Source: TMED14 sp041179465
Lineage (GTDB): Bacteria; Bacteroidota; Bacteroidia; Flavobacteriales; Schleiferiaceae
Length of the DNA: 21,525 nt
Assembly: GCA_041179465.1 (NCBI GenBank)
Contig: JBEGTJ010000025.1
Span: forward strand, 1-21,525
Direction of reading: 5' to 3'
This document shows positions 1 through 8,679 of this stretch, in pieces (position 1 is the first letter of the stretch; every line of letters starts with the position of its first letter). The notes under the pieces are model-generated. The model was not told the DNA's origin. It did not search any database and saw only the letters and a program-made list of their open reading frames with translations. Made by a program: the position numbers and the translations under genes.

Positions 1-230
1 AGGCTGAGGTTGGCCCAGAGCTTTTTGCGCTGGAAGCCGGCGATGCGAATGCCTTCGATGGGAAAGCCGGCCGCAGGGACGCGCTCCATTTCCATGCGGC
101 CTTCGGCGCCGACAAAGAGGATGCGCGACTGGGGGTAGCGCGACTGGATTTCGCGGGCGATGCTGACCGCCGGAAAAATGTGTCCGCCCGTTCCGCCGCC
201 AGAAATGATGATGCGCAGTTGTTCCGCCAT
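1..230 (-). CDS. murG: MurG, undecaprenyl-PP-MurNAc-pentapeptide GlcNAc transferase (N-terminal part, cut by window edge)
   Basis: Only the first 76 codons are present; the gene runs off the left edge. The reverse strand from the ATG at 230 reads MAEQLRIIISGGGTGGHIFP, which carries the GGGTGGH glycine-rich loop typical of the MurG N-terminus. Further on come an FVGAEGRMEME segment and then IAGFQRKKLW, all in the positions usual for MurG. In the family the enzyme adds GlcNAc from UDP-GlcNAc to lipid I on the cytoplasmic face of the membrane, giving lipid II. The start lies 11 bases after the ftsW stop, so it is probably co-transcribed with the dcw operon. No Shine-Dalgarno sequence is seen. 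Identity is very likely; completeness cannot be judged here. Confidence 0.93.
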   Translation of the reverse strand, partial: MAEQLRIIISGGGTGGHIFPAVSIAREIQSRYPQSRILFVGAEGRMEMERVPAAGFPIEGIRIAGFQRKKLWANLS

Positions 231-241
231 GGGTCGTAGTG

Positions 242-1411
242 CTAAGCTTTTCGGGTGGGTTCAGGGGCCTCGTTCCAGTCGTTGGCGAGGGCGTCGGCGA
301 GTTCAGGGTCGACGTTTTGGCCGTCGCCTTTGCCGCGGCTCACGGCAAGGACCATGGCCAAGGCGGCGCTGGTGATGACCAGGGAGGTTCCGCCCGCGCT
401 CACGAGCGGAAGGGTTTGGCCGGTTACGGGAAAAAGGCCGGTGGCCACGGCCATGTTGATGAAGGCCTGCAGGACGATGGCGTACCCAATGCCCAGGGCG
501 AGGAGCTTGCCGAACAGGTCTTTGGCCCGCTTGGCGACCCGCACGACCGAGAAGAGCAGCCAGACGTACATGGCCAAGATGACGGTTCCGCCCACGAGCC
601 CGTACTCTTCGACGATCAGGGCGTAGACGAAGTCGGAGTTGTTTTGCGGAAGGAAGTGCTTGTAAAGCCCGGCGCCGGGACCCTGGCCGAAGATGCCGCC
701 CTCGGCGATGGCCGTTTGGGCGGTAGTGGTTTGGTAGGTGTCGTCTTCGGTTCCGCCGCCCGCAAAGGTCTCGATGCGCGACTTCCAAGTCTGCACGCGG
801 TTGGGCATGAGGTCGGGCGCGATCAGCACCGCCGAGACGAAAAGGGCGAGGAACCCCGCGCCGATTCCGGCGATGCCCAGCAGGTAGCGAAAGGGGTATC
901 CGCCCAAAGCCAGCACCACGCTGGCGTTCAAGAACACCAAGGCGGCGGTCGAAAAGTTGGCGGGCAAAATGAGCCCTACGGTCAAGAAAATGGCCCAAAG
1001 CACCTTGCGGAACGACTGCCAAAAGGTCCATTCCTCCTTGCGCTTGGCCAGCTGCCGGGCGACGAACATGATGAGGACCACGTTGGCCATGGCGCTCGTT
1101 TGAAACGAGATTCCGAAGATGTTGAGCCAGCGGCTCGCGTTGGCACCGCCAATGGTCCGCCCCTGGGCGAGCGTGAGGGCCAAAAGGCCAATGCTCAGCA
1201 CCATGAGCAGTCCGGCCAAGCTGCCAAAGAATCGGTAGGGGGTGCGGTGCACGACAAACGCAACCACCCAGCTCAGGACCACGTAGGCGAAGTAGCTGAA
1301 CGCGCCGCCGCCGCTGTAGACGGGCAGCAGCGAGAAGAGCGAAAGCAGCATCAGGCTCACCCAAACTTGGGTGCTGCCCTGAAAATACTTGCTAAAGCCT
1401 TGGTGCTCCAT
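242..1411 (-). CDS. ftsW: FtsW/RodA-family (SEDS) septal peptidoglycan polymerase
   Basis: A 389-residue polytopic membrane protein with about ten hydrophobic segments between residues 15 and 360. Family marks include GANASRWLNIFG (89-100), LPANFSTAALVF (149-160, the counterpart of the usual EPDFGT region), a large external loop with TAIAEGGIFGQGPGAG (233-248) and NNSDFVYALIVEE (257-269), and PVTGQTLPLVSAGGTS (328-343). The last matches the SEDS signature PVTGxxLPxxSxGGSS with small substitutions. SEDS proteins polymerise lipid II and pair with a class B PBP; here the obvious partner is FtsI, upstream in the same operon. The place between murD and murG points to FtsW rather than RodA. The start ATG at 1411 lies 3 bases after the murD stop. 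The C-terminal tail (about residues 360-389) is polar and probably cytoplasmic. Confidence 0.95.
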   Translation of the reverse strand: MEHQGFSKYFQGSTQVWVSLMLLSLFSLLPVYSGGGAFSYFAYVVLSWVVAFVVHRTPYRFFGSLAGLLMVLSIGLLALTLAQGRTIGGANASRWLNIFGISFQTSAMANVVLIMFVARQLAKRKEEWTFWQSFRKVLWAIFLTVGLILPANFSTAALVFLNASVVLALGGYPFRYLLGIAGIGAGFLALFVSAVLIAPDLMPNRVQTWKSRIETFAGGGTEDDTYQTTTAQTAIAEGGIFGQGPGAGLYKHFLPQNNSDFVYALIVEEYGLVGGTVILAMYVWLLFSVVRVAKRAKDLFGKLLALGIGYAIVLQAFINMAVATGLFPVTGQTLPLVSAGGTSLVITSAALAMVLAVSRGKGDGQNVDPELADALANDWNEAPEPTRKA

Positions 1412-1414
1412 GGA

Positions 1415-2764
1415 TTACAGGGCGCGTACGCAGGTTTTGAATTGGCGTCCGCGGTCTTCGTAGTTCTGAAAGAGGTCGAAGCTGGCGCAGCACGGACTCA
1501 GCAGCACCGTATCGCCTTTGCTGGCGAGTTGGTAGGCGGTGCGCACGGCCTGTTCCATGCTGGCGGTTTCGGCCAAAAAGTGCACGCGGCCTTCAAAGGC
1601 TTCGACGATTTTGCGGTTGTCGGTGCCCATGGCCACGATGGCTTTGACCTTTTTCTCGACGAGGCGGAACAGTTCGCTGTAGTCGTTGCCCTTGTCGACG
1701 CCGCCCAAAATGAGCACGGTGGGCGTGGTCATGCTCTCCAGCGCGTAGTACGTCGAGTTGACGTTGGTCGCCTTGGAGTCGTTGATGAAGTGAATTCCGC
1801 CGACGTGGGCCACCGACTCCATGCGGTGCTCCAAGCCCTCAAAGTGCGCCAGGGATTCGCGAATGGCCTCGTCGCGGACCTGGAGCAGTCGGGCCGAAAG
1901 GCCCGCGGCCAGGGCGTTGAAGGTGTTGTGCTTGCCCTGTAGGGCGAGTTCGTCAATGGTCATGTCGGTATCGGCGGTGCGAATGAGGTACTTAGGGGGA
2001 ACTGGGGCGGCACCTTGGGCCGGAAGTTCCGCCGGCTCTGAGGTGTAGATGGGGTAGAGGCTGGCGGCCACGCGCTCGAGGTAGCGGCGGCTGACGGGGT
2101 CTTCGCCATAAAAGACAAAGGCGTCTTCGGCCCCTTGGTGCTGGGCGATGGCGAACTTGGTTTCGGCGTAGGCCTCCAGACTTCCGTAGCGGTCGAGGTG
2201 GTCGGGCGTAATGTTGGTGAGCACCGCCACGTCGGGCTTGAAGCTCGGGCAGTCCTCGAGCTGGTAGCTCGAGACCTCAAGCACGTAGATGTCGGCCTCG
2301 GGCTCGAGCAGCAGCCGTCCGGCGCCGATGCCGATGTTGCCTCCTACCTGCACGTTGGCTCCGGCCTGGCGCAGGATGTGCCCCAGCCAGCTGGTCGTCG
2401 TGGTCTTGCCGTTGCTGCCGGTAATGGCGGCAATTTTGGCGCGGGCGGGGCAGTTGCGGTAAAACCACTCGACGTCGGACCAAATGGGCACTCCCGCCTT
2501 TTTGAGGGCGACTACGGCGGGGTGGCTGGGCGGAATACCCGGGCTTTTGACGACCGCCTCGGCGCGCAGCAGCTGCTCCAGGCTGTGCTGGCCCTCTTCG
2601 AAGGGAACGCCCGCCGCCTCGAGTTCCGCACGGTATCCCGGACCCAGCGACTTGCCCTCGCTGAGGAATACGCCGACGCCTCGGTGGGCCGCCAGAAGGG
2701 CGGCTCCGATTCCGCTCTCGCCGCCGCCGAGCACGGCAATTTGCTTAGGTAGGGAGGCACGCAC
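1415..2764 (-). CDS. murD: MurD, UDP-MurNAc-L-alanine:D-glutamate ligase
   Basis: A 449-residue Mur ligase. The N-terminus has a Rossmann-like UDP-binding loop, IAVLGGGESGIGAA (9-22). The central ATP-binding loop is ITGSNGKTTTT (114-124), followed by EVSSYQLE (163-170) and TNITPDHLDRYGS (183-195). K203 in ETKFA is where the family carries a carbamylated lysine. The C-terminal domain has FINDSKATNV and a late SPCCASFDLF segment, both typical of MurD. It adds D-Glu to UDP-MurNAc-L-Ala in the cytoplasm. The start is GTG at 2764, chosen because the Rossmann motif begins at residue 9 and the mraY stop is 4 bases upstream; no ATG fits. The stop is 3 bases before ftsW, so translational coupling is likely. 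Confidence 0.95.
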   Translation of the reverse strand: MRASLPKQIAVLGGGESGIGAALLAAHRGVGVFLSEGKSLGPGYRAELEAAGVPFEEGQHSLEQLLRAEAVVKSPGIPPSHPAVVALKKAGVPIWSDVEWFYRNCPARAKIAAITGSNGKTTTTSWLGHILRQAGANVQVGGNIGIGAGRLLLEPEADIYVLEVSSYQLEDCPSFKPDVAVLTNITPDHLDRYGSLEAYAETKFAIAQHQGAEDAFVFYGEDPVSRRYLERVAASLYPIYTSEPAELPAQGAAPVPPKYLIRTADTDMTIDELALQGKHNTFNALAAGLSARLLQVRDEAIRESLAHFEGLEHRMESVAHVGGIHFINDSKATNVNSTYYALESMTTPTVLILGGVDKGNDYSELFRLVEKKVKAIVAMGTDNRKIVEAFEGRVHFLAETASMEQAVRTAYQLASKGDTVLLSPCCASFDLFQNYEDRGRQFKTCVRAL

Positions 2765-2768
2765 GGGA

Positions 2769-3998
2769 CTAGCGGAGTTTAAGCGTGATCAAGGTGAAGA
2801 TGGCCAAGAAGATGCCCGAAATCCAGAAGCGCGTCACGATTTTGGACTCGTGCAGGCCCTTTTTCTGGTAGTGGTGGTGCAGCGGCGACATCAAGAAGAT
2901 GCGGCGGCCCTCGCCGTACTTCTTTTTGGTGTACTTGAAGTAGGCGACCTGCAGCACGACGCTGAGGTTTTCGACCAAGAACACGCCGGCGAGGATCGGA
3001 ATCAGCAGTTCCTTGCGGATCGCCAGCGCAAACACCGCAATGATGGCGCCGATCGAAAGGCTGCCGGTGTCGCCCATAAATACTTGAGCCGGGTAGGTAT
3101 TGTACCACAAAAAGCCGATGGCGGCTCCCAAGAACGCCGCGGCAAACACGATCATTTCGCCCGACATCGGGATGTACATGATGTCGAGGTAGCTGGCGAA
3201 CACCACCGATCCGCTCACGTAGGCCAGGATGGCAAGGGTGAAGGCGATGATGGCGGAGGTTCCGCCCGCCAGGCCGTCGAGGCCGTCGGTCAAGTTGGCG
3301 CCGTTGCTGACCGCCGTGATGATGAAGATGACGATCGGGATGAACAGCAGCCACGCCCATTCGGCCTGCGCGTCGGTCCAAAATACCAAGTCGGCGTAGT
3401 CAAACGTCGAGTCTTTGATGAACGGAATGGTAGTCTTCAGGTGCTGCTGGGCCGCCCCAAACGTGGGTTTGCCGCCGCTTACTTCGCCGTAGAGTTCGTC
3501 GAGCGCCGTCGCCGGAAGCTCTTCCTTCATCGTCACGTCGGGGTGGAAAGCGAGTACCGCGCCCACCACGAGCCCCAGGGTGATTTGCCCGATGACCTTG
3601 AAGATGCCCCGCAGGCCCTGCTTGTTCTTGCGGAACACCTTAATGTAGTCGTCGGCGAAGCCAATGGCCCCCATCCACACGGTGGTAAGCAATAATAACT
3701 GGATGTAAATGTTGGATAAGTCGGCCACGAGGAGCACGGGTACGACAAGGGCCGCCAGAATGATGAGGCCGCCCATCGTCGGAGTGCCTGCTTTGCTGAG
3801 CTGGCCTTCGAGTCCGAGGTCGCGCACCGTTTCGCCCACCTGAAGTTTGCGCAGCAGTTTGATCAGCCGCCCCCCAAAAGCCAGGCTAATGGTCAGGGAG
3901 AGCAAAATGGCCAAGGCCGCCCGGAACGTCAGGTAGCTGAACAGCCCGGCGCCGGGCAAATCGTAAGGCTTCAACAGGTCAAATAGCGCGTACAGCAT
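2769..3998 (-). CDS. mraY: MraY, phospho-MurNAc-pentapeptide translocase
   Basis: A 409-residue membrane enzyme that transfers phospho-MurNAc-pentapeptide to undecaprenyl phosphate, making lipid I. Visible family motifs are KAGTPTMGG (69-77), the acidic pair in FADDYIK (114-120), NLTDGLDGLAGG (235-246), FMGDTGSLS (307-315) and PLHHHYQKKGLHE (372-384). About ten membrane segments are apparent. It is longer than the roughly 360-residue E. coli enzyme because of a hydrophilic insertion at about residues 152-210 (from HPDVTMKEE to the WTDAQAEW region). From memory a similar insertion occurs in other Bacteroidota MraY proteins. The start ATG at 3998 is 3 bases after the murE stop. There is no murF between murE and mraY, unlike the E. 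coli cluster; it must lie elsewhere. Confidence 0.96.
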   Translation of the reverse strand: MLYALFDLLKPYDLPGAGLFSYLTFRAALAILLSLTISLAFGGRLIKLLRKLQVGETVRDLGLEGQLSKAGTPTMGGLIILAALVVPVLLVADLSNIYIQLLLLTTVWMGAIGFADDYIKVFRKNKQGLRGIFKVIGQITLGLVVGAVLAFHPDVTMKEELPATALDELYGEVSGGKPTFGAAQQHLKTTIPFIKDSTFDYADLVFWTDAQAEWAWLLFIPIVIFIITAVSNGANLTDGLDGLAGGTSAIIAFTLAILAYVSGSVVFASYLDIMYIPMSGEMIVFAAAFLGAAIGFLWYNTYPAQVFMGDTGSLSIGAIIAVFALAIRKELLIPILAGVFLVENLSVVLQVAYFKYTKKKYGEGRRIFLMSPLHHHYQKKGLHESKIVTRFWISGIFLAIFTLITLKLR

Positions 3999-4001
3999 GG
4001 C

Positions 4002-5459
4002 TTACAAATCGTTAAACTGAGCTTTGAGAACGGCCACATCGTCAAACGGATGCTTGACGCCGGCAACTTCTTGATAGGTTTCGTGGCCCTTGCCCGCGAC
4101 GAGAACCACGTCGCCCGGCTGGGCCAACTGCACGGCGAGCTTGATCGCCTGCGCGCGGTCGCTGATGCGCAGGCAGCGGCGCTTCTGGACCGGGTCGAGC
4201 CCGGCTTCCATATCGTCCAAAATCGCCTCGGGATCTTCGCTGCGCGGATTGTCGCTGGTCAAAATCGCCTTCGTGCTGCGGTCCGCGGCAATGCGGGCCA
4301 TCTCGGGGCGCTTGCTCCGGTCGCGGTCGCCTCCGCAGCCCACCACCGTAATGATTTGCTGGGCCCCTTGATTCAGCTCCTGCAGCGTTTGGAGCACGTT
4401 TTCGAGCGCGTCGGGCGTGTGCGCGTAGTCCACAATGCCCATGCGGTTTTCAGGTCCAGAGACCTTTTGAAAGCGGCCGTCCACACTGCGCACCGCACTG
4501 AGTGCCTGCAGCGCTTCGTCGGCGGGAATCCCCAGCTCGACCGCCACCCCGTACATGGCCGCCATGTTGTAGGCGTTGAACGCCCCAATCAGCTGCGACC
4601 AGCACTCCCGCTGGTTGATGCTGAGCAACGTGCCTTGGAGGTGCGACTCCAAAATCTTCACCTTGACGTCGGCCGGGCGCTTCAGCGCATACGTGAGCTT
4701 GCGCGCTCCGCACTCGAGCAGCATCGTTTCGCCGTGCTTGTCGTCGGAATTCACCAGCGCAAAGGCCTCCGAACCCAACCCGTCGAACAGCATCTTTTTG
4801 GCGGCGACGTAGTGGTCCATCGTTCCGTGGTAGTCCAGGTGGTCGTGCGAAATGTTCGTGAACACCGCCCCCGCGAACCGCAGTCCCGTTACCCGGTGCT
4901 GCACCAGTCCGTGCGAACTCACCTCCATGAACACCACCTTGCAGCCGGCCTCGCGCATCCGCGCCAGATGCCCTTGAAGCACCCACGCGTCGGGCGTGGT
5001 GTGGGTGGCGGGCTCCTCGGCGGTGTGCACGCAAACCTTAACCGTGCTGATCAGGCCGGTGCGCACTCCGCGGTTTTGGAACAGGTGGTACAGCAACGTG
5101 GCGGTGGTCGTCTTGCCGTTGGTGCCCGTGACGCCGACCACCTGCATGTCGTGGCTGGGCTGATCAAACCACGAACACGCCATAAGCGCATAGGCCTCGG
5201 CGCTGTTGCTCACAACCACCCAAGTGGCGCTCGGCGAGGGCTGGTCGGGCAGGGCCTCCACCACGAGCACCTTGGCTCCGGCGGCAAGGGCCTGCTCCAG
5301 GTAGTCGTGGCCGTCGGAATGGGTTCCGCGCACCGCCACAAACAAGCTGTCGGGGCGGACCTTGCGGCTGTCGGTCGTCACCGACTCCACGGCCAGGTTG
5401 GTGCTGCCCTGAACGTCGACCAAGCGCACCCCATAGAGAAGATTTTTGAGCAGCTTCAT
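4002..5459 (-). CDS. murE: MurE, UDP-MurNAc-tripeptide synthetase (meso-DAP type)
   Basis: A 485-residue Mur ligase that adds the third residue of the stem peptide. The ATP loop is GTNGKTTT (112-119), followed by EVSSHGL (179-185), TNISHDHLDYHGT (201-213), the expected carbamylated lysine in AAKKMLF (219-225), DYAHTPDALE (344-353) and GCGGDRDRSKRP (374-385). The specificity motif is DNPRSEDP (403-410). In characterised MurE enzymes DNPR marks meso-diaminopimelate ligases, whereas lysine-adding enzymes differ there, so a DAP-type peptidoglycan is inferred. The start ATG at 5459 overlaps the ftsI stop in an ATGA arrangement, which suggests translational coupling. Confidence 0.96.
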   Translation of the reverse strand: MKLLKNLLYGVRLVDVQGSTNLAVESVTTDSRKVRPDSLFVAVRGTHSDGHDYLEQALAAGAKVLVVEALPDQPSPSATWVVVSNSAEAYALMACSWFDQPSHDMQVVGVTGTNGKTTTATLLYHLFQNRGVRTGLISTVKVCVHTAEEPATHTTPDAWVLQGHLARMREAGCKVVFMEVSSHGLVQHRVTGLRFAGAVFTNISHDHLDYHGTMDHYVAAKKMLFDGLGSEAFALVNSDDKHGETMLLECGARKLTYALKRPADVKVKILESHLQGTLLSINQRECWSQLIGAFNAYNMAAMYGVAVELGIPADEALQALSAVRSVDGRFQKVSGPENRMGIVDYAHTPDALENVLQTLQELNQGAQQIITVVGCGGDRDRSKRPEMARIAADRSTKAILTSDNPRSEDPEAILDDMEAGLDPVQKRRCLRISDRAQAIKLAVQLAQPGDVVLVAGKGHETYQEVAGVKHPFDDVAVLKAQFNDL

Positions 5460-7456
5460 CCTAAAATCAGCGTAATCGATTTGCGTCCTCCGCCCGGTAC
5501 CCAGCTGCGCACGCGGCCGTTGCCTTTGGTTTGCACCGAATACCCGAAGCGTTCGAGCAAGTGCAGGGCGTCGGTGGCCTTCCAGCCCGTCCAGTTGGGC
5601 ATGCTGCCGCGCTCGAGCGCGGCTTCGGCCTCGGCCCAGCGCTTCTCGGCGCTGGCTTCTTGCTTGCGGGCGGCCGTTTCGAGCCCGTCGCTCCAGTATC
5701 CGCGCGGAGGGGTGCGGTCGTCTGGAATAAACCGGGTAATGCCCAGGGCAATGTCTTGGAATACCGGCGCCGCGACGATGTTGGCGTAGTAGCCCATGCT
5801 CTTAATCGGCCGGGCAATCACCACCACGCAGGAATACTTCGGGTTGTCCGCCGGAAAATACCCGGCAAACGACGCCTGGTAGCCCATATTGGCCGGATTC
5901 CAGTACTCGAGCTGGCACGTGCCGGTCTTGCCCGCGAGCTTGAGCGAGTCCAGCTTGATGTTGGCGGCAGTCCCGCGAATCACCACTTTTTCCATCAGGT
6001 CGCGCACCTTCATCACGTTTTCTTTGGACGCAATGCTGCTGCGGATGTAGTCCAGTTCGGACTCGGCCACGACCTGCCCGCGGTCCAGCGTGCGCTCCCA
6101 CAGCCTCGGGCGCACCATTTTGCCGTCGTTGGCCAGGGCATTGTAAAAAGCTAAGGTTTGCAGCGGCGTGCACTGTACGCCGTACCCGAACATCATCCAC
6201 GGAAGCGTCGTGCCCGACCAGCGCGCGCTTTCGGGATTCGGAATGAACGGGGCGCTCTCCCCGTTGACCTCGATGCCGGTTTTTTCGCCGAGCCCCATTT
6301 GGTAAAGACGGTCGACAAACTCCTGCGGATCGGCCGCATACTTCGGGTAAATCGCCTTGACCACCCCGGTATTGCTCGAAACCTCGAGGGCGCGGCCCAG
6401 CGAAATCACCCCGTACCCGCCCTTGTGGGAGTCGTTGACTTTTTTGCCGTGCACCACATACACCCCGCCGTCGGTGTCGACCTTGGTCGCCGTGTCGACG
6501 ATGCCGTCTTCGAGGGCGGCGAGCAGGGCGGCGAACTTGAACGTGGACCCCGGTTCCGTGCGCTCCCACACGGCGTAGTTGCGCAGCTCCGTGTACACCG
6601 AGTCGTCTTTTTCGCGTCCCAAATTCACCATAGCGCGGATTTTCCCGGTCGCCACCTCCATCACGATGACGCTCCCGTGGTCGGCCTGAAACTGCTCGAG
6701 GCGCTGGAGCAGGGCGCGGTGCGCGATGTCCTGGATGCGGGTGTCCAGGGTAATTTCGATGTCGGCGCCGTCGCGCGGATCCACTTCAAATTCTGCCTCC
6801 AGGGGCTTCCACTGGCCTTTGCCGAAGTGCTGCATCCAGCGCAGTCCGTTTTGTCCGCCCAGCACCTCGTTGAACGTGGCCTCCAGGCCTGCCTTGGCGT
6901 CGGGGCGCCAGTAGCCGATGGTGCGCTGGGCAAGCATGCCCATGGGCATTAGCCGCGTGTAGCGCTCTTCGGCGATCAAGCCGCTTTTGAAGGGTCCGCC
7001 CTCAAAAAGAGGCAGGTCGCGCACCTTGCGGTACAGGCTAAAGCTCAGGTTTTTGGCGAGAAACGCGTACCGCTTGCCCTCGCGGTGCTGCTCGCGCAGG
7101 TAGGTCAGCCACTCTGACGCGCTGCGCTCCGGGAGCAGCCGGTGGAGGCCCAGAACCGTCTTTTGAATCCGCTCGTCAAAGCGGGCTTGGTCGACAATCG
7201 AAGCGTCCCAACGCAGCTCGTACACGGGCATGGAGGTCGCCAGCAGCTGGCCGTCGGCCGAATAAATGTTGCCGCGGCTGGCCGGAACCTCGCGCTGCTG
7301 GACCACGCGCTGCCGTCCGGCCTCGCGCAGGGCCTCGCCGTCGCGCAGCGAAACCACGTAGAGCTTGACCAGCACCGCGGCGGCGAAGAGCGCCAGCGCC
7401 GCCGTGAGTCCGGCGACCCACCGCGAATTCAGGCGTTCGGGGTCATTCGGCGTCAT
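5456..7456 (-). CDS. ftsI: FtsI/PBP3, septal peptidoglycan transpeptidase with C-terminal PASTA domain
   Basis: A 666-residue class B penicillin-binding protein. One N-terminal membrane anchor (about 15-35) is followed by a dimerisation region opening with VPASRGNIYSADGQLLA (57-73). The transpeptidase domain has the three canonical motifs: STFK with nucleophile S304 (304-307), SSN (360-362) and KTG (510-512). After a charged, probably helical linker (about 595-617), residues 617-666 (MPNWTGWKATDALHLLE, ending ITLILG) look like a single PASTA domain, which E. coli FtsI lacks. It crosslinks septal peptidoglycan in the periplasm and should pair with FtsW from the same operon. The ATG at 7456 lies inside the end of the ftsL-like gene (14-base overlap). 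Confidence 0.95.
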   Translation of the reverse strand: MTPNDPERLNSRWVAGLTAALALFAAAVLVKLYVVSLRDGEALREAGRQRVVQQREVPASRGNIYSADGQLLATSMPVYELRWDASIVDQARFDERIQKTVLGLHRLLPERSASEWLTYLREQHREGKRYAFLAKNLSFSLYRKVRDLPLFEGGPFKSGLIAEERYTRLMPMGMLAQRTIGYWRPDAKAGLEATFNEVLGGQNGLRWMQHFGKGQWKPLEAEFEVDPRDGADIEITLDTRIQDIAHRALLQRLEQFQADHGSVIVMEVATGKIRAMVNLGREKDDSVYTELRNYAVWERTEPGSTFKFAALLAALEDGIVDTATKVDTDGGVYVVHGKKVNDSHKGGYGVISLGRALEVSSNTGVVKAIYPKYAADPQEFVDRLYQMGLGEKTGIEVNGESAPFIPNPESARWSGTTLPWMMFGYGVQCTPLQTLAFYNALANDGKMVRPRLWERTLDRGQVVAESELDYIRSSIASKENVMKVRDLMEKVVIRGTAANIKLDSLKLAGKTGTCQLEYWNPANMGYQASFAGYFPADNPKYSCVVVIARPIKSMGYYANIVAAPVFQDIALGITRFIPDDRTPPRGYWSDGLETAARKQEASAEKRWAEAEAALERGSMPNWTGWKATDALHLLERFGYSVQTKGNGRVRSWVPGGGRKSITLILG

Positions 7457-7781
7457 CCTTGGGAATCGTTATGCGTTCCGGTGCTTTGGTGGGCGGCACC
7501 AGGCCCATCAGCTGCGCCCGCTCCCGCACCGAACTTTCGGTGCCCAGGCGCATCAGCGTCGATTTTGCCTCGAGGTATTCTGACTTGATTTCGCTCAGCT
7601 CGGCCGACCGCTTGCTGATCGTGCGGGCGTTTTGCTCGGCCCGGTGCGCCAGAAAGATCGCGATCATTCCGAGCGCGCTCAGGTAGGCCACAAACGGCAG
7701 GTTGCGCACCACATAAGGGTGCCCTAAAAAACTACCCCGCAGGACCGAGGTGACGTTGACGCGCGGGGTGGGCTCAGCCAT
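7443..7781 (-). CDS. ftsL: FtsL-like cell-division protein
   Basis: A 112-residue bitopic protein: a polar N-terminus (1-28), one hydrophobic segment (about 29-46, NLPFVAYLSALGMIAIFL), then a charged stretch rich in Glu, Lys and Ala suited to a coiled coil (about 47-85), and a short Pro-rich tail. FtsL sequences diverge strongly, so identity rests on size, topology and position between rsmH and ftsI, where ftsL always sits in dcw clusters. In other bacteria FtsL joins FtsB/DivIC and FtsQ/DivIB to activate the FtsW-FtsI synthase at the septum. It overlaps rsmH by 8 bases upstream and ftsI by 14 bases downstream. Confidence 0.82.
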   Translation of the reverse strand: MAEPTPRVNVTSVLRGSFLGHPYVVRNLPFVAYLSALGMIAIFLAHRAEQNARTISKRSAELSEIKSEYLEAKSTLMRLGTESSVRERAQLMGLVPPTKAPERITIPKDDAE

Positions 7782-8679
7782 GATTCAAGGCTGTTTTTTC
7801 GGCCGCGCGGAGCCGCGCCGAGCGCGACCTCGGATTGCGCTCGAGTTCGTCGGGACCGGCGCTTACCGGCTTGCGGGTAATAAGGGTGAACGGAACCAGG
7901 CGGCGCCCAAAATCGTCGCGGTCGGCCTCGCCGTCGAGGCGGCCCTCGCGCATCAGGTTTTTGACGCGCCGGTCTTCGAGGCTGTGGTAGCTCATCACCA
8001 CCAGGCGTCCGCCCGGCGCCAGCACGTCCACGCAGTCCGTTAAAAAGCGGTCCAGCACGTCCATTTCGCGGTTAACCGCAATGCGGATCGCTTGAAACAC
8101 GCGCGCCGGCAGCTTGGTATTGCGGCCGCGTTGGCTAAACGGCTCGAGTACGGCCTTGAGCTCGGTCGTCGTGCCAATGGGGAGCGCGCGAAGAATGGCG
8201 GCGGCCACGGCGGCCGGGCGCTCCACGTCGCCAAACTCGGCAAGCACCTTGCGAAGCTCCAGCTCGCCCACCTCGTTGAGCCATTCGCTGGCCGGCTGGC
8301 CCGCGTCGGGGTTCATGCGCATGTCGAGCGGACCGTCAAACTTGTGGGCAAATCCGCGCTCGGGCACGTCAAGCTGGTGGCTGCTCACCCCCAAGTCGGC
8401 CAAAATCCCGTCGACCTGCGCCACGCGGTGCAGCTTCAAAAAGCGTTTGAGGTGCTCGAAGTTGTGCGGAACCAGCGTAAAACGCGGATCGTCCAGCGCG
8501 TTCGCTTGGGCGTCGGGGTCCTGATCGAACGCGATCAACCGGCCGTTCGGCCCGAGCTGCTCGAGGATGGCTCGGCTGTGCCCGCCTCCGCCAAAGGTGG
8601 CGTCGAGGTAGGTCCCGTGGGGACGGAGGTTAAGAAAGTGAAGGCATTCGGCGAGTAAAACGGGGCTATGGTAGCTCAT
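7774..8679 (-). CDS. rsmH: RsmH (MraW), 16S rRNA cytosine-1402 N4-methyltransferase
   Basis: About 301 residues from the chosen start. The N-terminus MSYHSPVLLAE matches the family opening. SAM-binding features are LDATFGGGGHSRAIL (about 25-39) and the acidic strand end FDQD (51-54). ADLGVSSHQLD, GFAHKFDGPLDMRM and the late VMSYHSLEDRRVKN segment are diagnostic of MraW/RsmH. In the family it N4-methylates C1402 of 16S rRNA in the decoding centre. Two in-frame ATGs exist, at 8688 and 8679; I prefer 8679 because the conserved YHxPVLL block normally starts at residue 2-3. Either start overlaps the mraZ 3' end (14 or 23 bases), so coupling to mraZ is likely. Confidence 0.95.
   Translation of the reverse strand: MSYHSPVLLAECLHFLNLRPHGTYLDATFGGGGHSRAILEQLGPNGRLIAFDQDPDAQANALDDPRFTLVPHNFEHLKRFLKLHRVAQVDGILADLGVSSHQLDVPERGFAHKFDGPLDMRMNPDAGQPASEWLNEVGELELRKVLAEFGDVERPAAVAAAILRALPIGTTTELKAVLEPFSQRGRNTKLPARVFQAIRIAVNREMDVLDRFLTDCVDVLAPGGRLVVMSYHSLEDRRVKNLMREGRLDGEADRDDFGRRLVPFTLITRKPVSAGPDELERNPRSRSARLRAAEKTALNHG

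Noticed and set aside
239..1942. Long open frame on the plus strand (567 codons) opposite ftsW and murD.
   Set aside because: Shadow of GC-rich codon use on the other strand: Gly/His/Gln/Val-rich, no recognisable domain, and it crosses two well-supported genes.
2484..3695. Plus-strand open frame (403 codons) opposite murD and mraY.
   Set aside because: Starts inside murD antisense and has no domain; conserved membrane and catalytic motifs of MraY lie on the other strand.
4050..5789. Plus-strand open frame (579 codons) opposite murE and ftsI.
   Set aside because: His/Arg/Leu-rich antisense translation with no family resemblance; murE and ftsI motifs are complete on the other strand.
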